Source: Carnegiea gigantea
Taxonomy: Eukaryota; Streptophyta; Magnoliopsida; Caryophyllales; Cactaceae
NCBI GenBank assembly: GCA_029747015.1
Contig: JAKOGI010002149.1
Location: 1-64,000, forward strand
Direction: 5' to 3'
DNA length: 64,000 nt
The first letter of the stretch is position 1. Each line of letters starts with the position of its first letter. The notes beneath the pieces were generated by a model that was given only the letters and a program-made list of their open reading frames with translations, was not told the origin of the DNA and searched no databases. The position numbers and the translations under genes were made by a program. Shown one piece after another: positions 25,031 through 38,385 of the stretch.

Positions 25031-25379
25031 ATTATATATAAAAAAAGAATTAAAAACACAAAACAGATGGCAGCTAAATCCTCCTTACAAAAATCTTAGC
25101 AATTACTAAGACTTAAATGTAACTACCATAAAGCAAGAACCTTTTTTGAAGTATTAATTACCACCTAATAACCACCGCAGGAAGTGACCATAAGTCATGG
25201 GTTACACATCTACATTCAAATATGAAAGCAACATATGTGACTTTGAAAATCGTAATCGTGATAAAAAAAAAAAAGTCGTTACCAAGAATTAATTGTGAAA
25301 TGAAATAGGTACGACCTGGAAAAGTCTAAATCATATATCATATCATATGCACATATTTTTAGATTTTAAGAATGCATTA

Positions 25380-26155
25380 GAGCATTCTCAGAGCATGTAC
25401 ACTGAGTGGCCCGCGGGTCAAAAAATGGGAGCAACGAGCAATAAATTCCCCCGTGCATTTGCATTGGAAGGCTTGGGGGTGGGTCTCGCGGGAAGGCTGT
25501 GAGTCGCGGGCCTTCCCTCACCTGATTTATTTTTTTTAATTATTAATTTTTTGTTTTTTTAATGTTTTATTAGTTTTTGATTTTTTTTTTGAATTTTAAA
25601 AAAGTAGTTATTTGTTAGTGTGTGGGTCCGTGGTATTATTTTATTTGGTGAGCCAATTGTTGGAGAGGATGAGGCTTGTGAGATAAAAAATTGGAGAGAG
25701 AGTTGATGTGGCAGTGGTAGGCCCCCACCGGTGAGCCAAAAATCTCGCCCACCATTGCACATGCTCTCAATCAGAGTTTCAGTTTTTGGAACTCTAACCT
25801 GCCACATCAGTAAAAGTTCTGTATTTTTGAAACTTGTATTCAATCACTTCTCCAACCCATGGAACTCCAATTTGAATAATCCAATAAAAAAATTTATCAT
25901 AGACCCACTTCATAACCCACAACCTTTTTTTAAGCATATAAAAATTATTTATTACCTCAAAAAAAAGGAAAAAATAATAAAAAACAGAGGAGAGAGACAC
26001 CGCGGGGAAGCACGACAGACCGAGGAGGCCCGTGTGCCCCTCCCCGCGTGGCACGGGCTGCAAGGGTGGCGGATGCCCCGCGTGTGGGGGGGGTGCCTTG
26101 TGGGTAATTGGGCTGCGAATGCCCTTAGAAAAGAGGGGAAGAAGTGAGAATGCTC
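25380..26155. mobile_element. MITE with perfect 11-bp TIR, itself interrupted
   Basis: The ends GAGCATTCTCA and TGAGAATGCTC are exact inverted copies. Its left tip is followed after 11 bp by another element (25391-25766). Its right half includes a GC-rich segment at 26000-26110. Confidence 0.65.
25391..25766. mobile_element. PIF/Harbinger-type MITE nested in another MITE, TCA duplication
   Basis: Ends GAGCATGTACACTGAG and (inverted) GAGCATGTGCAATGG, flanked by TCA at 25388-25390 and 25767-25769. It carries the GTGAGCCAAAA motif also seen in 9600-10298. Confidence 0.75.
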
Positions 26156-26712
26156 CAATCTTTTCATTTATGCTTTTATAATTAATTTATGTGGATTAGT
26201 AATAAAAGAACTTTAAGGATGAAGGCTACTGGAGTTTCTTGGCAACGATTTAGAATATGAAAGAGTGTTATGACCTAATGAGATATTGAATGACGAAATG
26301 TGTAATAATAAAAGTTAATAATCCCTACTCATAATCATAACTTCAAAAAAAAAAAAAAAACTACTTTAATACATCCTCATACATTTACATGATATGATAT
26401 ATGATTTGGAGTCATGTATCGGTTTCATTTCACAATTAATTCTTGATATACATAACTGACGGCTGGTTTTATTGCGATTTTGAAAGTCACATAGGTGGCT
26501 TTCATATTTGAATGTAGAGTGTAACCCATGACTAATGATTACCTCCTGCGGTGGTTATTAGGTGGCAATCAATATTTAAAAAAAGGGTTCTTGCTTTGTG
26601 GTAGTCACACTTAAAAAGTCTTAGCAATTGCTAATTTAAGTCTTAGTAATTGCTGATATTTGTAAGAAGGATTTATATGCCATATGTTTTGTTTTTATTC
26701 TTTTTTTAATTT

Positions 26713-27791
26713 AAGAATCATCGATAGATTTTACAAAATATTATATGATGGAAAAAATATAGATAATTTTTTTAAAAGAACAAAGAGAATCGTAATTTCG
26801 CAGCAAGAATATACACCTCATAATTTTGACCGTACACAAAAAAGAGTAAGGAATAGTTAGAAGAAATATTTCAAAATTATTATATATGGCAAGTCTGTGC
26901 AATGCATTGATCTAAAACTAGTTGTAGCCCGTAAATTACAAATAACATCTTTTTCCATTAACTGTGAAAAACCAAAAAAAAAAGTTGAAGAAACTTGAGA
27001 GAGAAGGGTCACTTTTTTGTTGGAAGGAAAAAGTGACATTATAACCGACCGTTGCACACCACGTAGAGCAGTCTCCCTCAACAAATTTCTGGGCCAACAC
27101 ACAGGCCATAACCTCCCTCACAACCTACTACAACTTTATCCAAGCATTGATGTTTGAGCGCAATAGCCAATGCAATCACTTGACTAGCACAACCAGATAG
27201 CGTATTACGAGCCCATTCATCTTAGCGTTTATAACTAACCTTTAGCAGTTAGTAGTATTTATGTTAAGCGGTTAATGTTTGAGAGCAATTGGAAGTGCCT
27301 AGAAGTAGTTGGAGCATTTGGAAGCCTTTAGAAATAATAAGCAGCATTTGAGAGTGTTTGCGAGCTCTTCGAAGCTTTTGGGCTTGGCTAAAAGAACATT
27401 CGCTAACTAACAATCGGTTGCCAAGCAAGAAGATTATAATTTAGCAATTGGTATAATTCTCAGATTCTCCCACCTTAGAACAGACAAACATAACTATTAC
27501 AAATTCAACAGCTCATCCATACAAAGCATAACCAAAAGCAAGAGTTGGTGGGACCACGATATGTAAAAGCTTCCCCACATTTGGTGCTCGGTTCAGGGAA
27601 TCATTTAAAGCAAGAGAAGTTCAACTTTCTGCACATCACTTTTTCTGAACACCATATACACAGACCATATGAAACCCCAAAAAAATTCAAATTTTCCTTC
27701 AAAAAAACAATTCAAATTTCTTGGAGCACAGAACTCGGGTTTGATACACAGAGCAAGTTAAGGATCAAGCATCATCTGTCATTGGAGTAAG
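26713..27791. other. 3' flank of the TrmO gene; no gene seen
   Basis: No coding region recognised. The stretch just below 27792 should contain the 3' untranslated region of the minus-strand TrmO gene; I see no unambiguous polyadenylation signal. Confidence 0.35.
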
Positions 27792-30700
27792 CTAAATACC
27801 CAGTTTGTCTCTCCACATACCATAATTGCATCGGTTTTGATTGGTGTTTTGAGTACTTATGGCAGGAGTGACACAGTCTACCAGGACATTGCCTTCACAA
27901 TCGATTTTGTAAGAAACATCTAATCCCTCCAAAATAAGATGATAAACAATGAGATCCGAGGGGCCCGCTTCAATAACAGGATCAAAAGCTTCTTCACCTT
28001 CACAATCCTCAATGTTGACAGAGGTTTCACTGTTTTCTGATGTCAGTAAGGATTTATGGGGGCGGTTTCGTTGTGATGTTGATCGTATATCCCATGAGAG
28101 AACCTGCTCGATCAATCTCTTCATCTCACTGGGTGATGAATACAAAGTATTTTTCTTCTGCGAAAAAAATCAGATGAGGATTACTCATCAATTAGGGAAA
28201 TGAAAGTTTTCGAACCGAGATCTAGGAGTCCGACAGAAACAGCCTATCTGCACTAGAATTATTGGTAGTACTTTAGGTTAGCACTTTGGTTATGTTCAGC
28301 ACATAAGTGAAACTCCCTGGGTTCCTGAATGCAAAGGTTTGATTAGCAACTTGCACTTAAAAACTGCTGAAAAGAACATTCGTCATATTATTGTATTTTA
28401 AAAATCTAGATCGATCAAATGAGATGAAGCACCATGACAGGCAAAACTAAATTAGAGGAGATCGAGCACATACCACCAGCTCCCAACAGTTTGCAAGGGT
28501 GGATGAGAATTCTGCAGAGAAGGAAACAGAAGGCACGGCTAAGGAACTGTCTGCCTGCAAGATTGACAAACACAATGACTCAATCAGGATGGCCTGGTGA
28601 TGCAATGTAGGCCACCTTTACTGAAGTGGTTATTCGGTGCGGGTTAAGAATGCAACAATTACATCAAAAATGTCACACTTATATGAAGAAGGCAAAAGCA
28701 GAACTGTTTAGCACCGAACCCTGAGAAGAGGAACAAACCACTCCAAATCAAACAACTCAAATGTGGACCAATAATTAATCCATCCCTTTGTCTTTGAAGA
28801 GAGAAAAATAGCACAAACCCAGTGGGAAATCAAGCACTAGTCTTGCTTGCAGCAGTCATACTCCTCAAAAGTCAAGACACTTTTTGGATAGATGATACAA
28901 AACATGTGTGAAAAGCTGTGTCCAATTCAATTAAATAGGAACATGCCCTCATGGTGAACAGCGGGCAATTATTGACAGTCGATAGATTATACCACAAGCA
29001 GATAGTCAATTTCCAAGACACTAAAAAATTTCCGAAGGAATCCCCCATACCCATACCCATACCCATCTAGAAGTCATAAATCCATAGTCACCCTGTAGCC
29101 ACCAGGGTTGCAAATTCCCATCCCTATTTTCATATCCATGGATATGACATACAACTGCGCTCATTCCAAGACATGCAACGATAACCCATAAACCGCCTCA
29201 GCCCATTACCCACTTTACATGCCCACCCTATGACGCATAGCACTCCAAACGGAATGATGTAAAAGAGCAGCGCACGTGGTGTTTGCTGTTACCATCTCAA
29301 ATTATTTTTTGCTTAGATTTTTTCGAAGTTTTTACAATGGACACAATTAAAAAAATTGTATTGACACTAATTAGAGTCAAAGAAGCAATGGGTGGGCACC
29401 ACTCTCTAAGATCTTTGGATCTGCCATGGAACTATAGAATTGCATATGCTAAGCAACTTTAATTAAGACAAACTAAATCCAAACCAAAGAGGTGGTCCTC
29501 GTCAAACCCCCTCCCCCAAAAAAAAGAAAAAAAAAGTCCAATAAATGTGTGCAAATATAATCACAAAGGGGAAAAACATCATGAAATTAGTAATCTCAAA
29601 AAAGGTCAGGAACGATTGATCAAGGTGCGCATGTAAAGTAAATTGACATTCAACCATTCTTGGCCATAAGGTGGGTATAAGGCAGGGTAGCCAGAATCTC
29701 AGAGATGGGCATGTATAACTTGAATAAGATAGCAACCCAATCACCCAAGAAACGTAGAATTTTTAATCCACATCAAGGCATTTACCTATTCGCTATAGCG
29801 ATGCCCTCAAGTAGAGCATGTATGGAGCGTTATCCCTTCTAACTGCCCTATAGCCATTCATAGCCCTGGCCCTAAAATGACAAATCCCATTTCAGCCAAG
29901 ATGCTAGGACCTTCTTTGGCACCTAAGCCTGTAAAGAAAGAGATCTTATTGACAGGAGCCTCCTGAAGCCTCTTAAATGGGGGCAAATCATTTCAAATCC
30001 GATGTGAGAACCTCACTCTAGATAAGGATTAGAGTTTGGCATGTATGCATTTTAGCTGTTGTTTGATAAGCCAGCTGTTCCAACGATAGAATCAAACAAC
30101 AAATGGAGGACATAGGTGACGTATACTTATCCCTTATTTCCCATTGCATACATAAGGATATCATATAATACCATCTTTGGTGACAAGAAATAGAAAACTT
30201 GCCTTAACCCAATCTGGTACTGATGCTTCTTGGATGCTCTCACAATATGGAAGATAAGGCTTCACATCCAATACCGGCTGTTGACAATTTCAGTATGTAA
30301 ATTAAATTATTTAATGCCATAAATGAAGCCATCAGCAACAAGAAATCCAAGTAACATATGTTGCAGGCAAGGAAGCAGAGCTGAGCCACAAAATCTTTTA
30401 CCGTTCCATCGACCAAGTCCACACCAGAAAGTAGAATCATGTCTCCTTGTACTGCATCAACCTACGGAACCAAAATGATTTATTAGCCCAAAATCAGCAC
30501 ATTTAACCTCAAGTCAACTAACATGACATAACGTGTTGGATTCACAAGTTGGATACTCAAAATGACAAAATTTATTAGGCCTGCAAGTGTGCAAACTATT
30601 CTTGTTATCTATGATAGATGGCCCCTGCACAATAATTTTGTAATTTATTTTCTCTTGGATAAATTCTAAGTGCCAATTTCCCGTAGCTAGTCTTATAGAG

Positions 30701-33700
30701 CTTTTCCCCTAAAAGAAAATGGATCCCCTTTTGTGTCTCTTCTTCCTTTTTTTTTTTGGGGGGGGGGGGGGGGGGGCCCCTTTTGTACCAAGAACAATCA
30801 CCGCATTGTTCTGTGCTGGTGGCATCATTGTATTTCAAGATTGTGACAATACCTTTTCATTAGTTTTTCAACTTTTTGTTTTTCAGCAATCCTGTAGACC
30901 TCTGATGAACTTGTTTCAATTCTTTATTGTTTAGCCTAAACGCCCACATAAATCAGCATTACTGTAGACAACAATGAACGCACAAGTGCTTGCCTTAGCA
31001 ACAGTAAGTCCAATAGGGCTAGGTCGATGAGGAGACCTTGTCGCAAATACTCCCTTTTTTCCACCTTTAAGCCTTGGCACTCTCACCTACTCCTTCACAG
31101 AGTAACCGTCAGGCAGCAGCAATGGTAAGCTATAAACAAGTTCCCAAAAGTAAGAATTATGCAAACCTTCGCCTTGACCTTTGATCGTGACGGTTCCATC
31201 CATAACTTCTCTAAATCAGTATTCAAATGGAATACATATATAATCCAAATATGGGAATACTCTTCCAGACCTTCCAAAGAAGCAGGAGGGACCCTCACCG
31301 GGTCAAACATCAAACAGGCTCTGGCCAGTGGTACAAGCAGAGGCTGTCTGGGTGTACCATTCCTACAAAGTTCAAAACAGATAATTCAAGATTAGAGACA
31401 CTACAAATCTATGATCCTCCAGGTCCCCATAGCGAAATTAATCGCTTGATCAATCGAGGCCACGTAGTACACAAGCACAAATGAAGTTAATTCGCAACAT
31501 CTAATGGCTCTTTGTCCATTTTATGTAGACATTTACGATGCCTACAAACGCAAAAATAAAGTAACGCCATGATGTTTGGAAAATGTGAAAGATTCATCAG
31601 ATGACTCTCACATTTGAAAATCTTTTATGACTTCTAAGCCTTGTAATTAGGGATGGGCATTCCAGAGCATCATGCATTACAAAAAAATTATTCCAGGAAA
31701 AGAATAGCAACAAGAAAATCTTAACAGTAACTAGCTAGATGGAGAAAAAACTATTAGTAACTTTTTCATATAAGAACCCAGAGGCAGCGCCATTATTGGA
31801 AGCCCTGAACATCCAGTTGCCCATTTAGGTTTGTCCAGTTAACTTAAGCAACAGGAGGATCTAAATTCTGGTGGTTACAACCTTTTCATAGATCATGAAC
31901 TAATTAATGCAATAGATGAAAGAAAAAAGCAGTCCAGAGAATTTCTTTATTTGATCATACAATATCTGTTCAGCAAGGACTTGTTTTGCCTGGATAATGT
32001 TTACCTACATAACCTGCATTACTTTACCTTAATGGCTACTTGGTCTAACGGAATCCCATTTCAATAGTAATTCAGAGGTGGATATATCATAACTTTATCA
32101 AAATCCCAAAGCATCAGTTACACAACCTCCCCACCCCCAAAACACCCCACCAGGCAGTAGGTGGTACATCACGGCAAACCTATAACTCCTAGCAGAATTA
32201 ACTACCTTTTGTGCTTCCTGATTTAAAATCCTATTTACCTTCACTAAACGGAACCATTCTAAAGTTAAACTTACAAGAGATCACTGTAGAAAAATCATCC
32301 TTGGGAGGTTTCAAAAGCCCCGGATATTGGCTAGTGCAAAAGCACTTTTTTCTGTACAACATCAATTGATGACCATATGAACTCCCGTGCTAGTAATAGC
32401 AGCCTTTTCCATAGGTGAGCAACCCTGTCGTGAACACATTTTGACCAAAACCGGGATTCTAATTTCATACATCTTCCTGTCCCCATATAAAAAACAACAT
32501 CATCATTCCCTTGCTAAGACCATGGCTTCTTCCTATTTGCATTGCCATTTACACGATCAGCAATGTCCAGTCTCATTTTGCGTGATATTCATACATGATA
32601 CATTGTTTATTGTCCAAGCATCTAGGAAAGCATAAGCAAAGTTCTTTGCTTATAATCAATTGCTTCACCCTACTAGAACATACAACTAAGCAAACAAGTA
32701 AATAGTAGACAATAATATATCATCTACAATTTCATCTAAATACCGCTTCCTCAATTGAAGGAAACTTACACTTAAGAAGCAGTTATGAAGATAAGAGAGC
32801 TCAAAACTCACAAGAAGACCAATTAGTTCAGACTTGGCAATTTAGTGTTACGTTGAAGACATATCATGTAATTGTGGGCATTTGCTCAAACTTTGCTTAA
32901 GATTGCATCAAGCGTACGTATCTTTTCGAACAAAATTTAGATTATTGATGGCTTACTACCTTACATCTCCCATTGCCGCTAAAGATATCAATGAACAACA
33001 GGAAGTGTACATCTCTGCTTGCTTCATACTGAGACACACATGCTCAGTTTCATTGCTTCACAGTTCACACTAAGGCATGCATTCATTTGCACTATAGCGC
33101 AAGCTAACTATACGGTCCAACAAGTCCCTGAAAATGTTACATGATATTTAAGTAGTTATGTCTATTCTGGGATAACTAGAAGGCATTGTATGCTTCCATA
33201 ATACCTATTTGCGTGGTGGTCCAAAATCACGCCTCAAAATCTATTAAAAGGTGCAGATGAAGGCATTACTTTCATTGAAATTGTGTAGATGATGGCTGGA
33301 GAGTTTCAAAGGCAAGTGGCCAAAGTATTTCAAGAAACCAAAATGTTGGCTTTTAAACGTAAATTTTTGAAATTTAGTGGCCAAAAAGATATGAAATTGT
33401 GACTATTTGCTCCTCCCCAAAATATGCAACAGTATTTTCAATCCATTCCGGATAACATAGAGGCTATCTACGGATTTATAATGCCCATTAATAACACTTC
33501 AAAATCAATAAGATGGTGCTAATGGGGCTACTACAGTCATTGAAATTCTTTGGAAGGATATTTGGTTTGTCCAAAGAAGTCGTGACTCTTAAGAGGAAGG
33601 GTCATACCTCTCTGGAGTCTGGGCCCCCAAAATTAAGGCTGTTTATCACACTATTTGGGATTTTGAGGAAAAAAAAATTCGAGAAATTCTCAAATGCTCC

Positions 33701-36217
33701 TACTGATCTTTCAAAAGGTTTATAGATATTTGATTACCATTTCAAACCATGTAAAGTGTATTGTAATTACTATGATACTTTTTTGGGAAGGAATTTTGAC
33801 ATTGTGCTTTTAATATTACAAGGTGCCTCAAAAAAATGTTACAGAACACAAAAACAAACTACCTGCTTGAGAAGCATGATTGGACAATACCAATTGGAAC
33901 CATGGGATAGGAATTTTGCTCCAAATTGTCCGCCTTCTGCTGCAACAGTGCCTTTCTCAAAGCCTAAAGGTATATTCAAGGAATATTAAAAATTCCATGG
34001 ACTACTGGAGGAAATTGTCAAAGAATATAATAGATGTACAATGAAATGGCAAGAGAAAATAATGACTTCACCAGCATAGCAATGATTTGATAACAGAGAA
34101 TTTGGATTAAACCTAAATAAAAACTGTAGAAACATTTGCTTTCTTTCTTTGCCAACAGCAATTCGATAATATTAGAATAAGAAAATTGAATAGTGCAAAT
34201 GCTCAACAAAACAAGTGCATAGTCAGATGGTCATGCTCAAAAATCTCTTACTGATTTCTCATAGAGTGTTATAGTCGAAACTTAAATACCGAAGAGAAAC
34301 AGCTTACGTAATTGAACCAACAACATAACACACCTATAAAATTCCTCAAATAAAGATTCAAAGTGTAAACTTCATATGCAAAGCCTAGAATCCTTATTTG
34401 GCTTTGTTTCAATTTACTAGGCTGAAGAGAGCATCAATAGATCACATTTGGATAGAAGTTGGTACCGTAAATGCAGACTATCGATATTTTCAGAGTAGAG
34501 ATGAAAACAGCACCAGGACTGAGTTCAAGGCCTCAAAGAAAGGACAGCAAGAAAAAGCGAGAAAAAGAACAGAATATAAGATTTCCCACAACAAAGAAAA
34601 TTCCCAAAATATTTCCATGAGAACTTCACAAAAAAGCCTCTATATAATATGTAAGGATTACACGAGGCAGCAGCCTCACAAGTTTCATCGTGCCAAGCAG
34701 TAGACTTAAACAATCTTACTAACTAAAGCCTAAATATGGAAATGTCCCTCTAATTTATCAGCAGAGACGCATTTGGCACTTGAAATGAAAGCAGGCTTTC
34801 GAACATGACCCTCTAGTATAACAGAAAAACCTGGGAAAACCTGGCAACAGTTGTCTCAGACAACCCTTCTGAATCTCAACACTTGGTTAACTTAATGGGA
34901 ATATACTAAAGAATCTAAGGAATAACAAGCCAAAGTAAATGATGGTAATAACATAAGCCCTTAAGAAAGATTCGGTATATTGTTCGACAGAGCCTCACTC
35001 ACATGTGTATCCGTTTGGTTACCTCCCATGCTGTGTGGGCTTGGCACTAGCCATTTGAAGACTTGACTTGGTTTCAGATACTCTAACCACTGTTTGACTC
35101 AGACACGAGTTCTATTTCACAACTAATTAAAGAGAAAGTAGTTAGTTTGAGAAAAGTGGAAGCCCAACCATTGTTTGCCTTACTACAAGTAGAAGTCCTG
35201 CTTTGAGGAGGACATCACAATCTTGATGTGATTTCCCAATGACAGGGACTCATGACTCACATGCAAGAATCAATATTAAAAGAGACTTCCCTTCCTAGAA
35301 CACAATTGGGAACTTATCATACAAGCCTAAGACCATATGTGCAACTCCTAAAGCCAACTAGTTTTAAGAAACCTCTATTGGGCATGTCTTGATCTACTTT
35401 TTCTACTCATGAAGCCCAGTCCAGGCCTGTTAAAAGACTTGATTAAATCATCCCAAAATTGCAAATAACATGAGATAGAACACGAAGGACAGCATGACAC
35501 CCTGCCTCCAACAATTCAGGCCAATTTGGTCAAACTCAGAGCCGCAAAATGCAAAACCAAACCACCACATTCTCCTGAGAGATATTGCAATTATACTACT
35601 CACAGGCACTTCATCCCTAATAATCATACATGGGCGTAATAAAGCCAAGCAGGCCAACTTCACATTTCACTACTCAATTCGGAATCTGCAGTTGAACTCT
35701 AGAATAAATTTCTGACTAAGTTGTCAATGAGCAATTCAATTCCTATGGATTTTCAGGATACCAACCACACCCTGGATTACGGGCATCAAGACCAAAAAGG
35801 GGCAGTTCCAATCAATCAAAAACATTAAGTAAAAATTTATAAATAGAAAATTGCAAATGACTATGACTAAGTTGATGATTGATAAGGAAAAAAAACAGAG
35901 AAAGCATAAAGATGAACCTGCTGAGCCCTAATACGACCCTGTCTTTCAGCAGCGCATTTGTCGATAGATACTTTGAGGGATTTCTCAAGCTCCCGAATCT
36001 TCAATTCGAGGTCTCTCCACTTCTTCCCCAGCATATAAGCTGTCGTTCAAAAAGTGCAACCATTTGAGCCCAATTATACAAGCTGATACATCCCAAAGCT
36101 CACACAAAAACATATAGAGAATAAGCAAGAGAGAGAGAGAGAGATACCAGAAAAGGTCGCAACTGTTAAGGTGAAGGTAGTGGCTAACCATGCCGATGTT
36201 GCTCTGGAGGCACCCAT
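27792..36217 (-). CDS. TRMO: TrmO-type tRNA (adenine-37-N6)-methyltransferase, 9 exons
   Basis: TrmO enzymes use S-adenosylmethionine to methylate the t6A37 base next to the anticodon in some tRNAs. Exons on the minus strand: 36217-36148, 36039-35918, 33963-33863, 31362-31167, 31086-30994, 30461-30402, 30277-30203, 28554-28474, 28157-27792. They total 1164 nt (387 aa plus stop) with all junctions in phase. Residues 8-29 form a hydrophobic segment (SAWLATTFTLTVATF), then a coiled-coil-like stretch to about 75. The TrmO fold starts at YPMVPIGIVQ (83), followed by RNGTPRQPL, RVPPASLEGLEEYSHIWIIY, the SAM-site motif ATRSPHRPSPIGLT (178-191), and LSGVDLVDGTPVLDVKPYLPY (205-225). The last exon adds a plant-type C-terminal domain. 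The N-terminal segment suggests a membrane anchor or organelle signal (inference). Introns 5 and 7 use GC donors (AAG|GCAAG). No disruption seen. Confidence 0.95.
36127..36146. repeat. (GA)n microsatellite next to TrmO exon 1
   Basis: About nine GA units abut the donor of intron 1 of the TrmO gene (donor at 36147-36146 on the minus strand). Confidence 0.85.
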
Positions 36218-36362
36218 GCACTGAGACTGACAGGGAGACCCAACGTTTCTGCGTTTCTGCGTTCAACCTTCCGTTTGACTCGCAACTTCTCTCAAACGAG
36301 TTCATCGCATAATCACATAGACTTTTTTTTTTTCCCCAATATGTATATCATATTTCCGGGTG

Positions 36363-36941
36363 CTAGTGGCGATCAAAACTGGTTAATCAGAAATTCCGTT
36401 AATCGAAAACCGATTAATCAGAAAGTCAGTTCGCAAAAATTGCGAATCATAAACCGAACCGAGACTTTCGGTTAATCAAATTTTTCGGTTCGGTAAAAAT
36501 GTGAACCGTAACCGAACCAAAAAACTCGGTTAACCGGATTTTCGGTTCGGTTAAATGGATTTCGGTTCGGTCACCGGTTAACCGTTATTTTAAATTGTTA
36601 ATTTTCAATTTTCACTCTTTTTTTAATTAATTTAACTATTTAAGGCACCAAATATTAATTTACACATTATTGTATGTTTAGTCTTATCTTTAATAATTAT
36701 AAAATCTACACTTGACCAATATAAAATTTAGTTATTTTTTTAATAAAAGTGTAACTTTTGGTTTCGGTTAACTGTGCAGTTAACCGAATTTCAAATGGCC
36801 GAACCGAAACCGAAATCGAAACCGCATAATTTTTTCGGTTCTGTTAACCAAACCGATTTTTTTAGAAAAATCAAACCGATTAACGGTTTTTCGGTTTAGT
36901 TTTTTAGTTTTTCGGTTTCGATGTTTTTTGCTCACCCCTAG
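36363..36941. mobile_element. MITE with CTAG(G/T)GG ends and GGTTAACCG motifs
   Basis: Left end CTAGTGGCGATCAAAA, inverted right end CTAGGGGTGAGCAAAA. The interior is packed with ttcggttcggtt and gttaaccga motifs in both orientations, a well-known type of short plant element whose consensus reads 'GGGGTGAGCAAAA...'. It starts about 146 bp upstream of the TrmO start codon, so it may lie in or next to that promoter. Confidence 0.65.
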
Positions 36942-37604
36942 TGGGAGCACATACTCCCAAGAACCACATCAGCAAATATATATTAAAAATTAGTGTATGA
37001 CAAATACACGCGTGAAAAATATATATACATGGGTAATGAGAGCATGTGCCTCTGGGAGCATATAAAAAATTGCGGTAATGCAAACATTATTATTACCTAA
37101 CAATAAAACTAACAACATAGTACCTAAAATATTGGGTTACATAAGAGTCATTATCTACCTGCACTAGCTTTGAGATCCTAATAATACTACAACAAAACCT
37201 ATTACAACTGTCGATATCTTTAATATGCACATTAGTTGCTTATTAAAGATTAGTCACTTATTAAAGAGCAACTTTACAACATCCCAATCTAGCATCTCGG
37301 ACTTTCGTTTCCATTGTGTAGTTTGACAACCATTATTTGGCTGAGTTTGGCGATGCCTATTTCTGCACCCAGCACTTGAGTCTTTTATCATACTCGCAGT
37401 CTTACCTGCACCAGTTAAAGGAGTCAGAATTAATAGAAACAAAGTCGTACCTCTCTCCAACTGAAACTGGTACTTCAGCATTATTCACATCTCTTCTTTT
37501 GTTATGGTTGAGAGTTCTTCTTGCTCTTATTGTGTTTCCACCCTGTCTAGCTGCAATGGGCTTGCACAGAAAAGTGAAAGACAACAGTCACATCATCCTT
37601 TTTG
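36942..37604 (-). pseudogene. Unidentified relic flanking the MULE (host side)
   Basis: On the minus strand, short frames (for example NNAEVPVSVGERYDFVSI at about 37420-37480) continue the sequence interrupted by the MULE. Stops and frame changes prevent a single product. It may be the tail of the decayed gene at 39831-41000. The part nearer 36942 has no coding signal. Confidence 0.3.
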
Positions 37605-37704
37605 TATTGTGAAGGAAAATTTACAAGTGGATCATACTTCAAGTGGCATGCAACAAACCCTTTTTTTTTTGGCAACAAACGGGTGTTGCTTTTGGAGGGA
37701 AACA

Positions 37705-38085
37705 CCCAGAGTTGCAGTCTGTCAGTTATCCATGGGTTTACCTGTTATGGAGCATGGTTTACCACGGTGAACATCAGTCTTCGAATCGGTAAACATGGTA
37801 GGTTACCTGCCTCCAATGAACATGCAATAACTTACTTGAACATTAAAATACAAACGGGGGGTGGGGATGTGGTCACACCTGACTATCCACTATAAGCACT
37901 ATACAAACAACCAGGGTTGCAATATGTCAATTACCCATAGGTTTACCAGTTGCAGAGCATGGTTTACTGCGGTGAACATTTGTCTTCTGTTTGGTAAAGA
38001 TGCTAGAACTGAACATGCAAAGCTGAATTTCATCATTACAATACAAATAGGGGTGGGGGTGGGGTCACAGCTGACAACTCAGTAG
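37705..38085. repeat. Two-copy direct repeat inside the MULE, unit about 200 bp
   Basis: Units at about 37705-37895 and 37908-38085 share GGAGCATGGTTTACC / GCAGAGCATGGTTTAC, GGTGAACAT, TTGGTAAAGATG-like and GGGGTGGGGATG-like blocks. Divergence between units is clearly higher than between the TIRs. Confidence 0.75.
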
Positions 38086-38385
38086 GAGCACAAATCCACA
38101 CGTATACCATAGTTTTGAACGATGTTTGAACCATTTCCAGGTTGCGGGGTTGAACTTCTCTGTCACTTGCTGATAACTCTAGAATGCAACATCATGTGCT
38201 ACAATGGCCTGGAACATACGAACCATCCAACAAATCGCCAACCTCCACAACAATCAGCTATGTCGTTCATCATATTAATGTTCACATTTTATCCACCTTT
38301 TCAGACCTGCTCCCTTACGACCCTCTTGGACCATATCATCCCTATTCCTGTCGCTTCTCCCACAAATGACGCCATGATCATAACT

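Larger units (their letters stand above)
25035..26712. mobile_element. Element with about 330-bp terminal inverted repeats (MULE-like)
   Basis: The left arm (about 25035-25375) and right arm (about 26350-26712) are reverse complements with moderate divergence: GGTTACACATCTACATTC, CACCTAATAACCACCGCAGG and CAAGAACC all recur inverted. Long TIRs without a transposase suggest a non-autonomous MULE or foldback element. I could not verify the target duplication. Two MITEs are nested in it (25380-26155 and 25391-25766). Confidence 0.7.

Noticed and set aside
27140..27440. Array of agc(a/g)tttg-like words between TrmO and the inverted-repeat element
   Set aside because: Suggestive of an old MITE but no ends could be paired.
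31095..31484. Plus-strand frames at 31159-31484
   Set aside because: Antisense of TrmO exon 4 (31362-31167), whose minus-strand translation matches the family.
33230..33720. Possible duplicated block in TrmO intron 3 (both parts contain a gtcattgaaattc-like phrase)
   Set aside because: Only short phrases agree; not enough for a repeat call.
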